From the NCBI GenBank assembly GCA_013399305.1, contig VXAI01000013.1:2450510-2514509 (forward strand): 64,000 nucleotides of DNA. The letters run 5' to 3'. The notes beneath the pieces were generated by a model. The model searched no databases, had not been told where the DNA came from, and worked only from the letters and a program-made list of their open reading frames with translations. This DNA comes from Rostratula benghalensis. Taxonomy: Eukaryota > Chordata > Aves > Charadriiformes > Rostratulidae. Both the position numbers and the translations under genes were made by a program. Each line of letters begins with the position of its first letter. Position 1 is the first letter of the stretch. Below, piece by piece: positions 39,201-50,287 of the stretch.

Positions 39201-39855
39201 TTATTAATTATGCACACTAGGTTTGTTATCTTCCAGTCAGATTTGCTTGAGTCACTATATTGTGTGCTTTCAATGTCCTGGCATACCCAGAGGCAGAACT
39301 TAAATACAGAATATGGAGTTTAAAGGCCATAGCGTAGGCTCATGGTCTATCTCTGTTTAGCGAAGTGTTAAAAGAGATAACTGTATGTATTTTTAGTTGA
39401 TTTATGCATAGCCCTAAATTCAAAAACATTCTCAAACTGAATAAATTTTTACTTATAAATAGCATCTCCACCACAAACTAAGAATTTTCCTGTTACAGAA
39501 CACAGAATATGTTTAGCTATTATGTATCTTCACTCCTACTTTTTTTTTTTTAAGATGAATAAGAACCTCTGTGTCTTGAGTGCACCAGTGAAAGCATTAC
39601 TTAACCAGTGCTTCAGGTAATGTAGATAAACATAAGGCTTTAGCCATCAGCTACTCTGGAGCCAGTAAAAAATGAAATTGGTTATGAAAGCATATTTACT
39701 ATGCAACCTGCTAGCCCTTACCTTGTAAATAAATCTAACTCATCCAATCGAGATCAGAAACAGAATATATAAAACTGTCTACTTCTGGATCTCAACAGTG
39801 ATGTGTATGCAAATTATTTTCTTACCTCAAAGGTAAAAAGCTAAACCTTCAGTAG

Positions 39856-39872
39856 AAAAAAAAAAAAAAAAA
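39856..39872. repeat. Poly-A tract
   Basis: Seventeen consecutive A. Its complement on the minus strand forms a pyrimidine tract close to a good minus-strand donor at about 39825, but the enclosed segment is only about 20 bp. Confidence 0.9.
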
Positions 39873-40573
39873 GTTCATGAACAACTACTGCACACTTCAT
39901 TTACCAGTAAGCATCAACAGGCACTGGTTGTAATGGAGCTCACACCATTCTTGCTTTCTGTTCACTGTCCCTTCCCTGACAGGGTAAAGAGAGGAAAGAG
40001 GAGGATTTAAAAAAACCCACAAAAACCCCCAAACGCTAAGGAACTGGCAAAATGCATAAATACACGTGAAGAAGAATGCAACCTTGTTATCCTACAGAGC
40101 TGTGGAACTGCCCCATTCTGGAGCCTTAAATGGCAACTAATATTACATATTACTCACTGTATAACGTGGAGAATATCTAAAAAGTCTCAGCCACAGCCGA
40201 GTTGCTTCGGAATTTATTTTATAACTGACAAGGCTGCCTGAGGGTGCCCTCAAATAAACTCCTTATGCGTGGGCTCAAAACAAACCTGACGCTGTTGTAT
40301 TTATAGATCATTTCTGGAATAAGTCTAAAGGAGGCTGCATGTCCTACCGCTTAGAGCCAAAGAGCTGGGAACTGGCTCTCCAAGGGATACCAGGCGCTAC
40401 TCCCAGTAGTACCATTGACTGACCTCTTTATGCCTCAAGCTGCTCAGCTGTAAAATTGAAGGCTATTTAAAAATAAAATGAAGAACTCTGAGAACATCGA
40501 CAATAGCATGGTTTCAGGCAGGTCATGAAGTCAACTGATGGCAGTTTTATTCCTGGCTCCTAAATGTACTCAG

Positions 40574-40760
40574 CTGAACCTGGAGGGAGTTATTTAGGGC
40601 AAGCCCACACCAGGCAGCTCAGCAGGGAGTACTGAGCTGGCTCAGAGCAAACCAGGTTCAGAACCAGAAACTAGATAGCTGCAGCAGGATACAGTTCCAC
40701 CTGAGCTAGCTCACTAATTAGCTCTGATTTGGGCTAATTAACCCAAGCGTACGGGCTAGG
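40574..40760. other. Palindrome-rich patch, unidentified
   Basis: Several inverted repeats are packed together. CTGAACCTGG (40574-40583) pairs with CCAGGTTCAG (40652-40661). CTGAGC-TG-GCTCAG forms a tight palindrome at 40632-40645. Downstream, GAGCTAGCTC and the near-palindrome TTGGGCTAATTAACCCAA follow. The region is more GC-rich than its flanks. It could be the remnant of an inverted-repeat DNA transposon, a structured RNA or a regulatory element. No terminal repeats or target duplications are clear. Confidence 0.35.
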
Positions 40761-40958
40761 CAACATCAGCCATACTGGCTGACAGGAACAAGCCAGTTTC
40801 TTTGAAAGGCATTATGTTGTGTTGGATGGCTACACCCACCAGCTTGGGAGTGCTCAGGATCTGCCTATCACAGCACAGAATTATGCTTTAAGCTGTACCC
40901 AAAAGTCATAATATCTAGTAGTTGTGAATGAAGTTTTTTGGTTTTTTTTTCTGGTAGC

Positions 40959-40990
40959 TCTGTCTGTCTGTCTGTTTGTTTGTTTGTTTG
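40959..40990 (+). repeat. (TCTG)4(TTTG)4 compound microsatellite
   Basis: Four perfect TCTG units followed by four perfect TTTG units. A G/T-rich low-complexity region continues to about 41055. Confidence 0.97.
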
Positions 40991-41583
40991 ACAGTTTTTG
41001 TTGGTTGCTAGGTTTTTTGTGGGCTTTTGGTTTGTGGTTTGTTTTTTTTTTTTCCCTTTGGCTAACTGGACTCTCTAAAGTAAACTTTGTTCTCATCTCT
41101 TTCAAAATAGTGGTAGAAATCATATGTAAACCCAGCCTTCAATACCAAATGTTGACTTTTTTTTTCAGCCTATAGTGGTGAAATTACCATAGAGTTGAGC
41201 AGGAACAGCTGTTTCAGTAATAAATTGAATATGGTGAAGAAAAGCTAAATTAAGGAATATATTTTGAAAGGACACGAAAATGGTGTAGCTTTTGGAACCA
41301 TTGTCAATAACTGAAAGTTATAATGTGAGTGAAAATAAGATTGTTTCAAAGGAATTTCTACCTTTTTTCAAACTTTCAGCAAGTTTGAGATGAAATCAAG
41401 GAAAAATATGAGGGACTTACTCTTCAATGCCATATTTTTATTATTGGAACACCTGATTTCGGTGTTGCCACTGCCTTCTTCCCCCATTACCGTGAGATCT
41501 ACTCACAAGGACTGGCTGTTGATTTGAATGGTGTGACTTAACGCAGTGAGAATTACCCAGCACAAGCTTTTGTTCTCTTCCAG

Positions 41584-41689
41584 GTCTCCTGTGCAAGTCC
41601 TAAGAGCAGTCAAGAGGCTAATGACAAACCTCAGCTTGTGAATCAGCAATTGGGTCGCTTCCTTATAAAACCATCTAGGGCACTCTCAG
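41584..41689 (+). other. Candidate internal coding exon (unrecognised gene)
   Basis: The acceptor is a clean pyrimidine tract, 'cttttgttctcttccag', ending at 41583. The donor is CTCTCAG followed by GTAATA at 41690. The 106 bp between are open in one frame: 35 codons in phase 0 with one extra base at the end. That frame is closed on either side by TAA (41539 and about 41717). The peptide is hydrophilic and low in bulky residues at first (VSCASPKSSQEANDKPQ) and then reads LVNQQLGRFLIKPSRAL, which looks like ordinary disordered-protein coding sequence. I do not recognise the protein. It lies 16 kb downstream of the candidate at 25152 on the same strand, and their phases are compatible. A pseudo-exon remains possible. 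Confidence 0.35.
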
Positions 41690-43626
41690 GTAATAAGGAA
41701 GAAGGCACAGAGAGGTAAAGGTATTAGCTCTAAGAGTTTGTCCTAATGTTTGTCGTAGAAATTAGACAAGTCACAAGACCTTTTGCAATGTTTTTAAATC
41801 ATCTAATAAGGGATCTTCCTTTTACTTTTGCTCTCTGCCTGTCTTTCATTTGTTTCAATTTGCTGAAAGCAGGGAAGAAAAAAATGCAACCCTATCCATT
41901 AGGATGTTTCAGCTGACTGTTGTATACAGATACTTGCTATTAAATGCATTCAGTAATTTCAAGTTGATCGTAAAAATACGTGCTCTCTCATATGTGGCTA
42001 TTAGACATCAGCCATTCATTCTGAGACTATAAAACGTTCCTGCCTTTCTCATTCACTTTGTGCATAATCTGTTGGTGGGACTTATAAACATGTTAGCATG
42101 AAACTCTTCTGTTAGTGACTGACCCTTTAGCTGTGGAGGAAGGTACATGTCAGCAAGGATGGTGCTACAGTATTCACAAAGCAAGAGGACGACTGGACCC
42201 CCTGTTTATATATGAGGACTTAAGAAAGAGGAAACACAGATTTGGGCTTGAAGAAAAGGGGTGGGAAAAGGAGGAGAATAATAGCAGGTCTTAAAAAAAC
42301 TGAAGCTGGAAGAGGAGTGATTAAAAGCTCATTTGTAGAGAGACTATTTTGCATTTTAAGTTCACACAAAGCAAGGAAAAAGGGAGCCTCAAGCAAAAAA
42401 TAGGGAAAGGTGTAAGCAAATAGAAAGAGAAAAGATGATGTGGTCTGGAAGATAAAAATTGTGGCAAAGGGCAAATTTTGTGTATACCTTAGAGCCAGGG
42501 GCTTCTAAGGGAATTTCTATGACTTTTCCAAAAGGTATCATAGGAAACACAAATTCTGCATTCTTCATTTCACAAGCACCCTTAAACATTTCCAGCATAG
42601 ATAGAAATTGGAAATAAAAAAAAAAGAAGAAGAAAATACTGACTTGCAAGAGTATGTCAAGATCTCAGTGTGTCGAAAAAATGAGGAAAGTAATCAGAGG
42701 CCAATACTTACCCATTTTATTCTGTGCAAATCACTTATATCCTGTGTACTAATTAAAGCAAAAAAAATTTTACGTAGGAGCATATCCATGTATGGGTATG
42801 ATACTTAGTGTTTACGCTAATAAATAGCAGCACAACCCAAAACCAGGCAATTAGCATCAGGGCTCAACTATTGTTTTCAGGATCTGAACTGATACACAAG
42901 TAAGTGTAGAAATATTTATTTATATAATGGTTAGCCTGAGAATCAGCGTCACACTTCATTGCAAAGTAGAAACATGCTTTGATTCACCTTTGCAAAATCC
43001 ACTGTAGTTGTGTTTCCCCTATTTTCTTTTCTCCTGAAAAACTGAACCCTTTTGCCACAAGTCTGCAAAAGTTGAAAGCATTGGTATGCTGCCTGAGTGC
43101 AAGATTAACAAATAATCTCCACTGAAAATATCCCAACAAGTCCAAAAGGAGAGATGAGACTGCAATTTGTGAAGCTCAAGGGAAATATAAGAATTTCCCA
43201 GGGCTCCTACTATGGTCTGACCCCCACACAAAAACCTGGAGTGGCTCCACCAGGGAATTCTCATCCGGTGCTGTGCTACAGTCAGGAAACTTCATGGCAC
43301 TGAGATTGACAGCTTTAACAGCATTCACATGGACACCCAGCTGTCACAGAGAGCTTGCTATTTCAATTTACATGGAAACAGAGCTATGTGGTTGCTTCCA
43401 TAGGACAAAAGGAAAGTGAAGGAACTATCCAAATCGAGTGCCAAACTATAACATCATTTGGAAAGTGTGCTGAGCTCATAGCTGAGCTAAAATTTAGGAA
43501 TGGCACAAGCTTTGAGTTTTGGACTGTTGTTATATTTTGGTAGCAATTACACATAATAAATTCCAGAAATCATAATCACTTGGTATTCATTTGAAACATG
43601 AATCCAAACCCGGATAGGAATGCCTA

Positions 43627-43725
43627 GTGTTTTGTTTTGGTCCTGGGGTGGGGATTTTGTTGGGGTTTTTTTGGTTGTTGTTGTTTTGGTTTTTGTTGTT
43701 TTGTTTTGTTGGGGTTTTTTTAACC
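43627..43725 (+). repeat. G/T-rich low-complexity region
   Basis: Long stretches of TTTTG, GGGTTTT and TTGTTG words. The open plus-strand frame through it encodes Phe/Leu/Gly/Val-rich low-complexity residues and is a product of composition. Confidence 0.85.
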
Positions 43726-44061
43726 GATTTGTACTGTAGTAAAATAATGCAGCATTTATGTGCTATAGTTGTGCTAGCACCAAAAAAATGTTCTGTACTC
43801 TACCAAAATAACTTGGTTTCAGGCATGCTCTTTTTTTTGCCCATAGAAATGCTTGCTAAAGACAAATATGAATTTGCACTTCCATACTATTTGTATAAAA
43901 AGTATTGTTTTAATAGAATTGGATGTTGCTAAAAAATAAACAAGTGGCAGTTTCTTGAACCTCCTTAGTAAGTATATTTCAGTAATTTTGACAATATGTT
44001 GGAAGTTTCCCTTTGTGAGAAGGTAGAGCTCACCAGTAGAGCCTGTGGAAATTTCCCAATT

Positions 44062-44108
44062 TAAAAAAAAAAAACAAAGCAAAACAAAACAAACAAACAA
44101 ACAAAAAC
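44062..44108. repeat. A-rich (AAAC)n microsatellite
   Basis: Twelve A, then AAAC and AAAAC units, then several perfect AAAC copies. It lies just upstream of the CR1 at 44268. Confidence 0.95.
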
Positions 44109-44267
44109 CTCACTGGAATGTGATGATTAGTTGAATCCAAACACTTCATCCAATATATCTGCAATTTGACAAGAGCTCACTGGATTCCTGCCTAAATTCC
44201 TGGAAGGGTACCAGACTAGGGACCGAGGACCCAGTGCTGTCAGTGTTTCCATTTCTTCTGGTCAATA

Positions 44268-45658
44268 GGGGAGGTACCAGATGGCTAACTTGATGCTCAT
44301 CTACAAGAAGGCCCAGAAGGAGATTCTGGGAAACTACAGACCTGTCAGCCTGACCTCAGTACCAGGAAAGATCATGGAGAAGATCATCTTGACTGAGCTC
44401 TCACAGCAAGTACAGGGCAACCAAGGGATCAGGATGAGCCAGCATAGGTTTATGAAAGGAAGGTCCTGTTTAACAAACCTGATCTCTTTCTATGACCATA
44501 TGATCTGCCTTCTGGATGGGGGGAATGCTGTGGATGTTGTTTACCTGGATTTTGGTAAGACCTTTGACACCATTCCCCACAGCATTCTCCTGGAGAATCT
44601 GGTGAGTCATGGCATAGACAAGCGTACACTTCACTGGGTAAAAAACTGTCTGGAGAGCTGTGCCCAGAGAGTCGTGATTAATGGGGTGAAATCTTGTTGG
44701 CGGCCAGTCACTAGTGGTATCCCTCAGGACTCATTTTTGGGGCTAGTCTTGTTTAATATCTTTATTGATCATCTGGACAAGGGGATTGAGTGCACCCTCA
44801 GCAAGTTTGCAGATGACACCAAACCAGGTGGGAGTGTTGATCTGCTTGAGGGAAGGAAGGCTCTGTAGAGGGACCAGGAGAGGTTGGATTGATGGGCCAA
44901 GGCCCAGTGTATGAGTTTCAATAAGGCCAAGTGGCGGGTCCTGCATTTTGGTTACAACAACCCCAGGCAACTCTATAGGCTAGGGGAAGAGTGGCTGGGA
45001 AGCTGCCCAGCCCAAAAGGACCTGGGGGTTCTGGTGGACATCTGGTTTAACATGAGTCAGCAGTGTGGCCAAGAAGGAGAACAGCATCCTAGCTTGCATC
45101 AGGAATAGTGTGGCCAGCAGGACTAGGAACGTGATTGTGCCTCTCTCAAGTACTCTGTTCAGTCCTGGGCCCCTCACTACAAGGACATTGAAGTGCTGAA
45201 GCATGTGCAGAGGATAGTTGCCAAGCTGATGAGGGGTCTAGAGAACAAGTTATATGAGGAGAGGCTGAGGGAACTGGGCATGTTTAGTCTGGAGGAAGCT
45301 GAAGGTAGACCTTATTTCCCTCTACAATTACCTGAAAGGAGGTTGTAGAGAAGTGGATGTTGGCCTCTTCTCCCAAGTGAATAAGGACAGGACCAGAAGA
45401 AATGGTTGAAGTTGTGGCAGGGGAGTTTTATATTAGATATTAGGAAGAATTACTTTACTGAGAGAGCAGTCAGGCACTGGAATGGCCTGCCCAGGGAAGT
45501 GATTGAGTCACCATCCCTGGAGGTTTTTCAGAAATGTGTAGACGGAGAACTTCAGGGCATGCTCTCGTAGCTAGGATTGTAGGGTCTTTTTGTACGTGTG
45601 TGGTTGGACTCAATGATCTCAGAGGTCCTTTCCAACCATGATGATTCTGCGATTCTGT
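44268..45658 (+). mobile_element. CR1 LINE with reverse-transcriptase ORF2 remnant
   Basis: The longest CR1 here, about 1.4 kb, covers the second half of ORF2 from the reverse-transcriptase fingers onward and the whole 3' UTR. The end is 'ccatgatgattctgcgattctgt', a slightly decayed CR1 tail at 45644-45658. The 5' boundary is uncertain: 44180-44267 may be diverged CR1 too, and a deletion of about ten bases seems to lie near 44283 relative to other copies. The element is inactive, being 5'-truncated with two in-frame stops and a frameshift. The blocks 'gaaaaggacctggggg', 'tatgaggagaggctgaggg' and 'tgaaaggaggttgtagaga' recur in the copy at 58875, so these two belong to related subfamilies. Confidence 0.97.
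44281..45108 (+). pseudogene. CR1 ORF2 reverse-transcriptase pseudogene
   Basis: CR1 ORF2 normally supplies endonuclease and reverse-transcriptase activity for target-primed retrotransposition. This relic lacks the endonuclease and the N-terminal part of the RT. The first 195 codons are open. They show NYRPVSLTS at residues 18-26, motif A YLDF at 88-91 (catalytic Asp 90), a motif B reading GIPQDS at 146-151, and motif C FADDT at 176-180 (Asp 178 and 179 kept). In motif B the expected glycine of PQGS is an aspartate. The frame then meets TAG at 44866-44868 and TGA at 44890-44892. It continues in the same frame to about 45066, where a deletion of about 8 bp relative to the other copies shifts it. 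The TGA lies where related copies have CGA, which fits CpG decay. It cannot make functional enzyme. Confidence 0.93.
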
Positions 45659-46649
45659 AAAGAAAACCCACCAAAGCAGAAATTGTGCCTTATTGTCATC
45701 TGTGTGGCAACATATATTTTCTTATAATACCCCCCAAATCACCAAAGGTAGAATTAGCAAATAATATTTCATGGGACATTATTTTGGGGATCTATTATTA
45801 TTTTAGATGGTCAATATAGGCAGTTACTGCTTGATCCAGGAGTGCTTGATGTTAAAGGAAGAATTGTGCTTACTTCCATGGACTTTACATCACTGTTTTG
45901 GTCACGAAGTTTGTACTGAAGATCCTCAAGAAATGGAGATGTTACTATGTGCTTTTTAGAATTCAAGGTTTGAAAACTGAAATTAAAAGCCATTCAGGCT
46001 GAAGGGGGAATATTCTTCAAAGCCTTTAAAATGAAATAAAAAACTTTAACGTATACAACTGCAAGTGATCCCACTCTTTTGAAATAAGAATGTTCCCATT
46101 TAATCTGTGAATTACAAATGCAAGAGCATCCAACCCATAAAGCCATGTTGTCATTGTATTCTTTATTAAATTTAGAAGTTTAACAAGCTTATCATGAGAT
46201 GTTCCCTTGTTATCTCTTCCTGTCCTTCTTTTTCCTTTATGTCTTTTCCTGAAGAAAATATTAAAAGAATAAAATACACATAACTTGGCTAAAAATACCT
46301 AAGGATCCATTAGTTAAATCTTTTATCAAGTGTTCAAAGTGGACAGCAAGTAAGGAATGAAGTAAAGCTGTTTAGTATGACCCAGGATTAGTAACATGAA
46401 AGAGACTTAATATGATTGTCTGCTGAGATAAAATAGCTAGCTCTGTTACTGAGAAAAAACCTGTAGATGTCACTAACTCAACTTCAGCAAGGATTTAGAT
46501 ATGGTTTCCAACATTATGCTTTTATCCCAGTTGAGATGTTATGGTCCAGATGGATAGGTAGCCTACTGAACATCAGTTCAGTGAGTGAACAAACCTGTGA
46601 ATCACTGTATTCAAAGAGCTGATGGTTCACACTTTGAGGCTGGTTGAAA
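45659..46649. other. Unique AT-rich spacer between two CR1 copies
   Basis: About 1 kb between two plus-strand CR1 elements. No open frame, repeat or RNA gene is recognised in it. Confidence 0.6.
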
Positions 46650-47935
46650 CGAAGCACCTCAGGGGTCTATGCCCAAGTGTATCTTTGTCACTGGTTTGGA
46701 AGAGGTGGAGTTCACCCTCATTCAGTCTGTGGATGACACTAAAGTGCTCTAAGGATCATTGGGTCACTATCTGTCCAAACAGGAGGACTGGGACAGCAGG
46801 AATCCTATTGAAATTCAACAGAAACAAATCCAAACTCCCATACATGGGATGGAAAAATGCACTGCAGCTGTACAGGTTGGGGAGCAGCTCTGCTGAAAAG
46901 TACCTGGGGCCTCAGCAGACAACTGTCAGCTCCCTAGATGCACTCCCCATCCCTCCTGGGGTTTGGCAGCCAGAGGTGGCTGCATTCAAAGCCAGCAGTC
47001 TGAGCAGAGTTTTTGTGGAGAAGGAACTGTAGGAAGTCACAGCAGGGTTAGCCCCCTCATTCACTTGTGAGCTGCTGTCAGCTGAGGCTCTTGCTCTTGG
47101 CCTCAGCCTGATCAATGGCCTCAGCCACATTGCAGCTCTGCCTGTGGCTGTCCATGGCCTCACTCAACCTGACCCGATAGACAATCCAGCTAAGACCCAA
47201 GTGACTTCTCAGCTTGACCTAGGACCTGCCTGGCCACCACCAGGCTGTATCTGATGCTGGATACCATCTCCAGACCTTCACCTCTTTCGTCACTCTGGTA
47301 GTGTGGGATGGACACTGGCTGGAGATGTCCTGCCCTGCAAGCCCTGGCATCAAGATCAACTCCTGGACTCCCATCCCTCAGGGACCAGACAGCCCTCACT
47401 GCACCCTGAAAACAGGCAGCTGAGCATGAACCAGTGTGTCCTGGCAGCAAAGAAAACCAACAGCTTCCTGGTCTACAATAACTCTTCACATTCATTAGAC
47501 ACTATGTCCCATCTTGGGCCCTCCCAGTTCACAAAAGATAAGTAAACTGGAGGGAGTTGAGTGGTAGGACACCGGGATTGTGTGGAGAGGCTCAGGGAGC
47601 TGGGATTTTCAGCCTGGAGCAGAGATGACTTCAGGAGGAGCACACAGCAACCTGCAAGTACTAAAGAAGATGTTAGCAAGAAGGTGAAGCTGGGCTTTTT
47701 ACTGAGTTGCAGAGCAGGAAGATATGAGACAATAGCCATAAAATAAAATAGGGAGGTTTTGACCTGACATAAAGAAATTTTTTTCTCCATGAGAACAGTT
47801 GACCGTCGGAAGAGAGTCTGTTCAGTCTCTCAGAGATTTTCAAGACCAAATTGAACAGCTTGGCCTGTGTGACCCTACTTTGAGCAGCAGGCTGGACTGA
47901 CACCTCCTAAAGACTCTTCCCATATGCATTATCAC
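46650..47935 (+). mobile_element. Old, interrupted CR1 LINE
   Basis: The 5' part (46650-46912) is a highly decayed stretch of ORF2. It includes a 'gtggatgacactaaagtgctc' block corresponding to the RT motif C (read SVDDTK), followed by 'ctgtacaggttggggagcagctctgctgaaaagtacctgggg'. After about 480 bp of unrelated DNA, CR1 resumes at about 47401 with 'aggcagctgagcatgaaccag' and 'ctggcagcaaagaaaaccaac'. It continues through 'gaggctcagggagctggga' and the 3' UTR, ending at a decayed tail near 47935. The two halves join without loss when compared with the copies at 44268 and 58875. The element has many stops and frameshifts and is more diverged than its neighbour at 44268. Confidence 0.85.
46913..47400. 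other. ~480-bp insertion inside the CR1, unidentified
   Basis: This GC-richer block splits the CR1 at the position where related copies read 'ctgggggt...tggacag'. It is not CR1 sequence. It contains CTCAGCC/GGCCTCAG-type words, with ATGGCCTCA present twice (around 47115 and 47154), and open short frames on the minus strand without domains. I see no TG...CA ends and no clear target-site duplication, so the class (solo LTR, DNA element, other repeat or duplicated unique DNA) is unresolved. Confidence 0.6.
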
Positions 47936-48049
47936 ATTATCCTAAAATAAAATGTTTCCTGAAAACATTATTCATTTCTCTGTGATTTAGTAGGAACAGT
48001 GGAGCATAATGCCCAATAAGGTATTTGGTAATGGGCATTGAAAGGAAGT

Positions 48050-48107
48050 AGAAATATATATAAAAATATAACATATATATACAAATATGAAAAAATATAA
48101 AAATTTG
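48050..48107. repeat. AT-rich (TATA/AAATAT)n low-complexity tract
   Basis: Interrupted TATATA and AAAATATA units. Confidence 0.85.
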
Positions 48108-50251
48108 AACCTCTGCCTTTGACATCTCCACAGAATTCTAGTGATAGTATGGGTGTTAGGCAGTTCCACTGGTGCTAGGATCTCACTGGTGACTACTGAC
48201 CTTTCAAAAAAATGCCCAGGGAAAATGACATGGAGGTGTAGTTCTTGAAACACTGAAGGCTAGAACACCCTTCAGAACAAAGCTCTGCAGAATCTATTTT
48301 TTTCTATGTGACCTTTCTCACTGTTGGTGCAGAGCACCTCAGTACATCTGGTCTGGAAATCTATATGCATACATCTTCTATACGTGCACAGTAAACCCAA
48401 CACTTTTAGGACACGTTGAACCTCCTGGGCGTGCACAGAATAAACCACATTGCACATCTGCAGCTGGTTTGATGCACATGGAACTGGTTTGCAATATTTT
48501 GAGGAATTCCAGATGTGTGGCTTTCTGTTGGCGGGATATGACCTGCTCGGGCCAGAGACAGTGGGGAATCCTGGAAAAACACATAAAGTCTTCAAAATCC
48601 TTATATAGAAAATATCTGCCCCAAAATACTAGAACATGTCTGGGAAAACTTAAATGTACTGTAATATTTTCATAAAATTTTAGCCGCTGCTTGACTTACT
48701 TCCAGCATCCAGCAGTGGCATGTGCTGTACGGCTTGAGAGAACTGGCAGATAGGAAAGGTCTCCTGTTTCTCCTCATGCGTACAGAGCTTGCCTGCTTAA
48801 AGGAATTTACAGTTTCCCCCACTGTAGGAGATTAGGTTTTGCAGAAACTCTACAGTGTAGCAGACTCACGAAAAACTCCTCAACAGTTTGTAGGTACTTA
48901 CAGATGCCCACGGAGCAGTCCGAAGGAATAATATTTCTATATGTGCCTGACTGTCCCATTCTTACCACATACAGCTCTCACTGCCCACAGCCATTTAACA
49001 TGGAGAGCAATGGTCTCTACCCTTGGCTGACCTAAAACCCAGAAAAAATAGATAAACCCTCTAAAGCCGGGAACACTTGAAGAGTCCCAGGGTTTTTTTG
49101 TGTGCGTGTCATTCAGCAGCTTTGAGATTTGTAGTCTACCACCTGATGACACTGACATTGCTCCTTGTTGCTATCTACAAACCTCCCTCTTACTGTTGCA
49201 CATTTTTTTTCCACTAGTTACTGCACAGCCACAGCAAACTCGGCTTCAGAAACTCAATGGCAGCTGCCACTACAGTTACAGAGAATAGAACCAACTGGTG
49301 CTTTGAATGGCTTATTCAGAGACCCAGTAAGAAAGAAAAATTACCAGACTACTTCTACAGCTGTGTTGCTACACACTGAGACAAAAACAGGATGTAAGGT
49401 TTTCGTACATAACTTTTGTCCTAGCTAAGGCCACCCTGGTACTACAAGAAAAAGAAATAGGAACATGAAGTAAAGGTAGTAAAATATAAAAAAAAACCCC
49501 TTTTTTCCTGAAAAGGTAAATAAACTTGGTAAGGTCAGAAGGTGTCATCAGGACTGTTATGGAATATGACCTCCTATAAAGGAACACTACTAGAAATGAA
49601 AAACAACATCATTATCCTAATTTTAGATAGTTCTTCCTTTCAGTATAGCCAGACAAGAAAAGACAGGAACTGAGGTTGCTGTAATAATCTATTTCTTCTG
49701 AATTTTTCAGCTCCACATGTGCAGATAATAACAGCAAGAACTGGGGATTTAAAATACAGCTATTGTCGAAGGGGAAAGGGCATTTTCTTTCCTCCAGTAC
49801 AAGTCATATTTTTAAGAAAACCATGGTTACAAGCAATTAAAATATGTCATTAACTCACAAGACAAGGGTTTAATTGCCATGAAATATATATGTAAATGCA
49901 ATTTGCTGCAGGCTTTATGTCCTTATGCACGTATGGCACTTACTTGCAAGGTTTTTGGGGTTTTAGTGTCAGGATTTTGATAATAACCTATATAGCGGGT
50001 TCTGTTATACACTTTATATACCAAATATGACATGTATTCTGTGCTACCATACTCTTTAAAGAAATTATAATCAATGCAATATTTATTTTCCAGATCATTC
50101 TAGGAACTGATGAAAATGAGTTAACTACATATAAACATGTCACCTGTGTTTTGTGTGCCTCTAGTACAGTTGCTTAGAAGAGGACAGTAAGTAGAAAATG
50201 CTGGAAGTGTTCATTCCTATTGCAAGCTCATTGGATTTTTTGATGGTTGAG

Positions 50252-50287
50252 CTTTTTTTTTTTTTTTTTTTTTCTCTTTCCCTTTTC
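50252..50287. repeat. Poly-T (21) pyrimidine tract
   Basis: One C, twenty-one T, then CTCTTTCCCTTTTC. It is followed by CACAG, so it resembles a splice acceptor, but nothing exon-like follows. Confidence 0.9.

Larger units (their letters stand above)
27570..44267. other. Long non-coding stretch, mostly unique sequence
   Basis: About 16.7 kb of AT-rich sequence without a recognised gene. It holds short tandem duplications (29384-29420, 31237-31317, 36120-36155), TA-rich and T/G-rich simple repeats, a palindrome-rich patch near 40.6 kb, and exon-like segments at 30591-30638 and 41584-41689. The rest shows neither long open frames nor known repeat families that I can recognise. Confidence 0.6.

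Noticed and set aside
48272..48595. Minus-strand open frame of 107 codons, Cys-rich
   Set aside because: Overlapping frames are open on both strands here, pointing to composition rather than coding. No cysteine spacing of a known family was seen.
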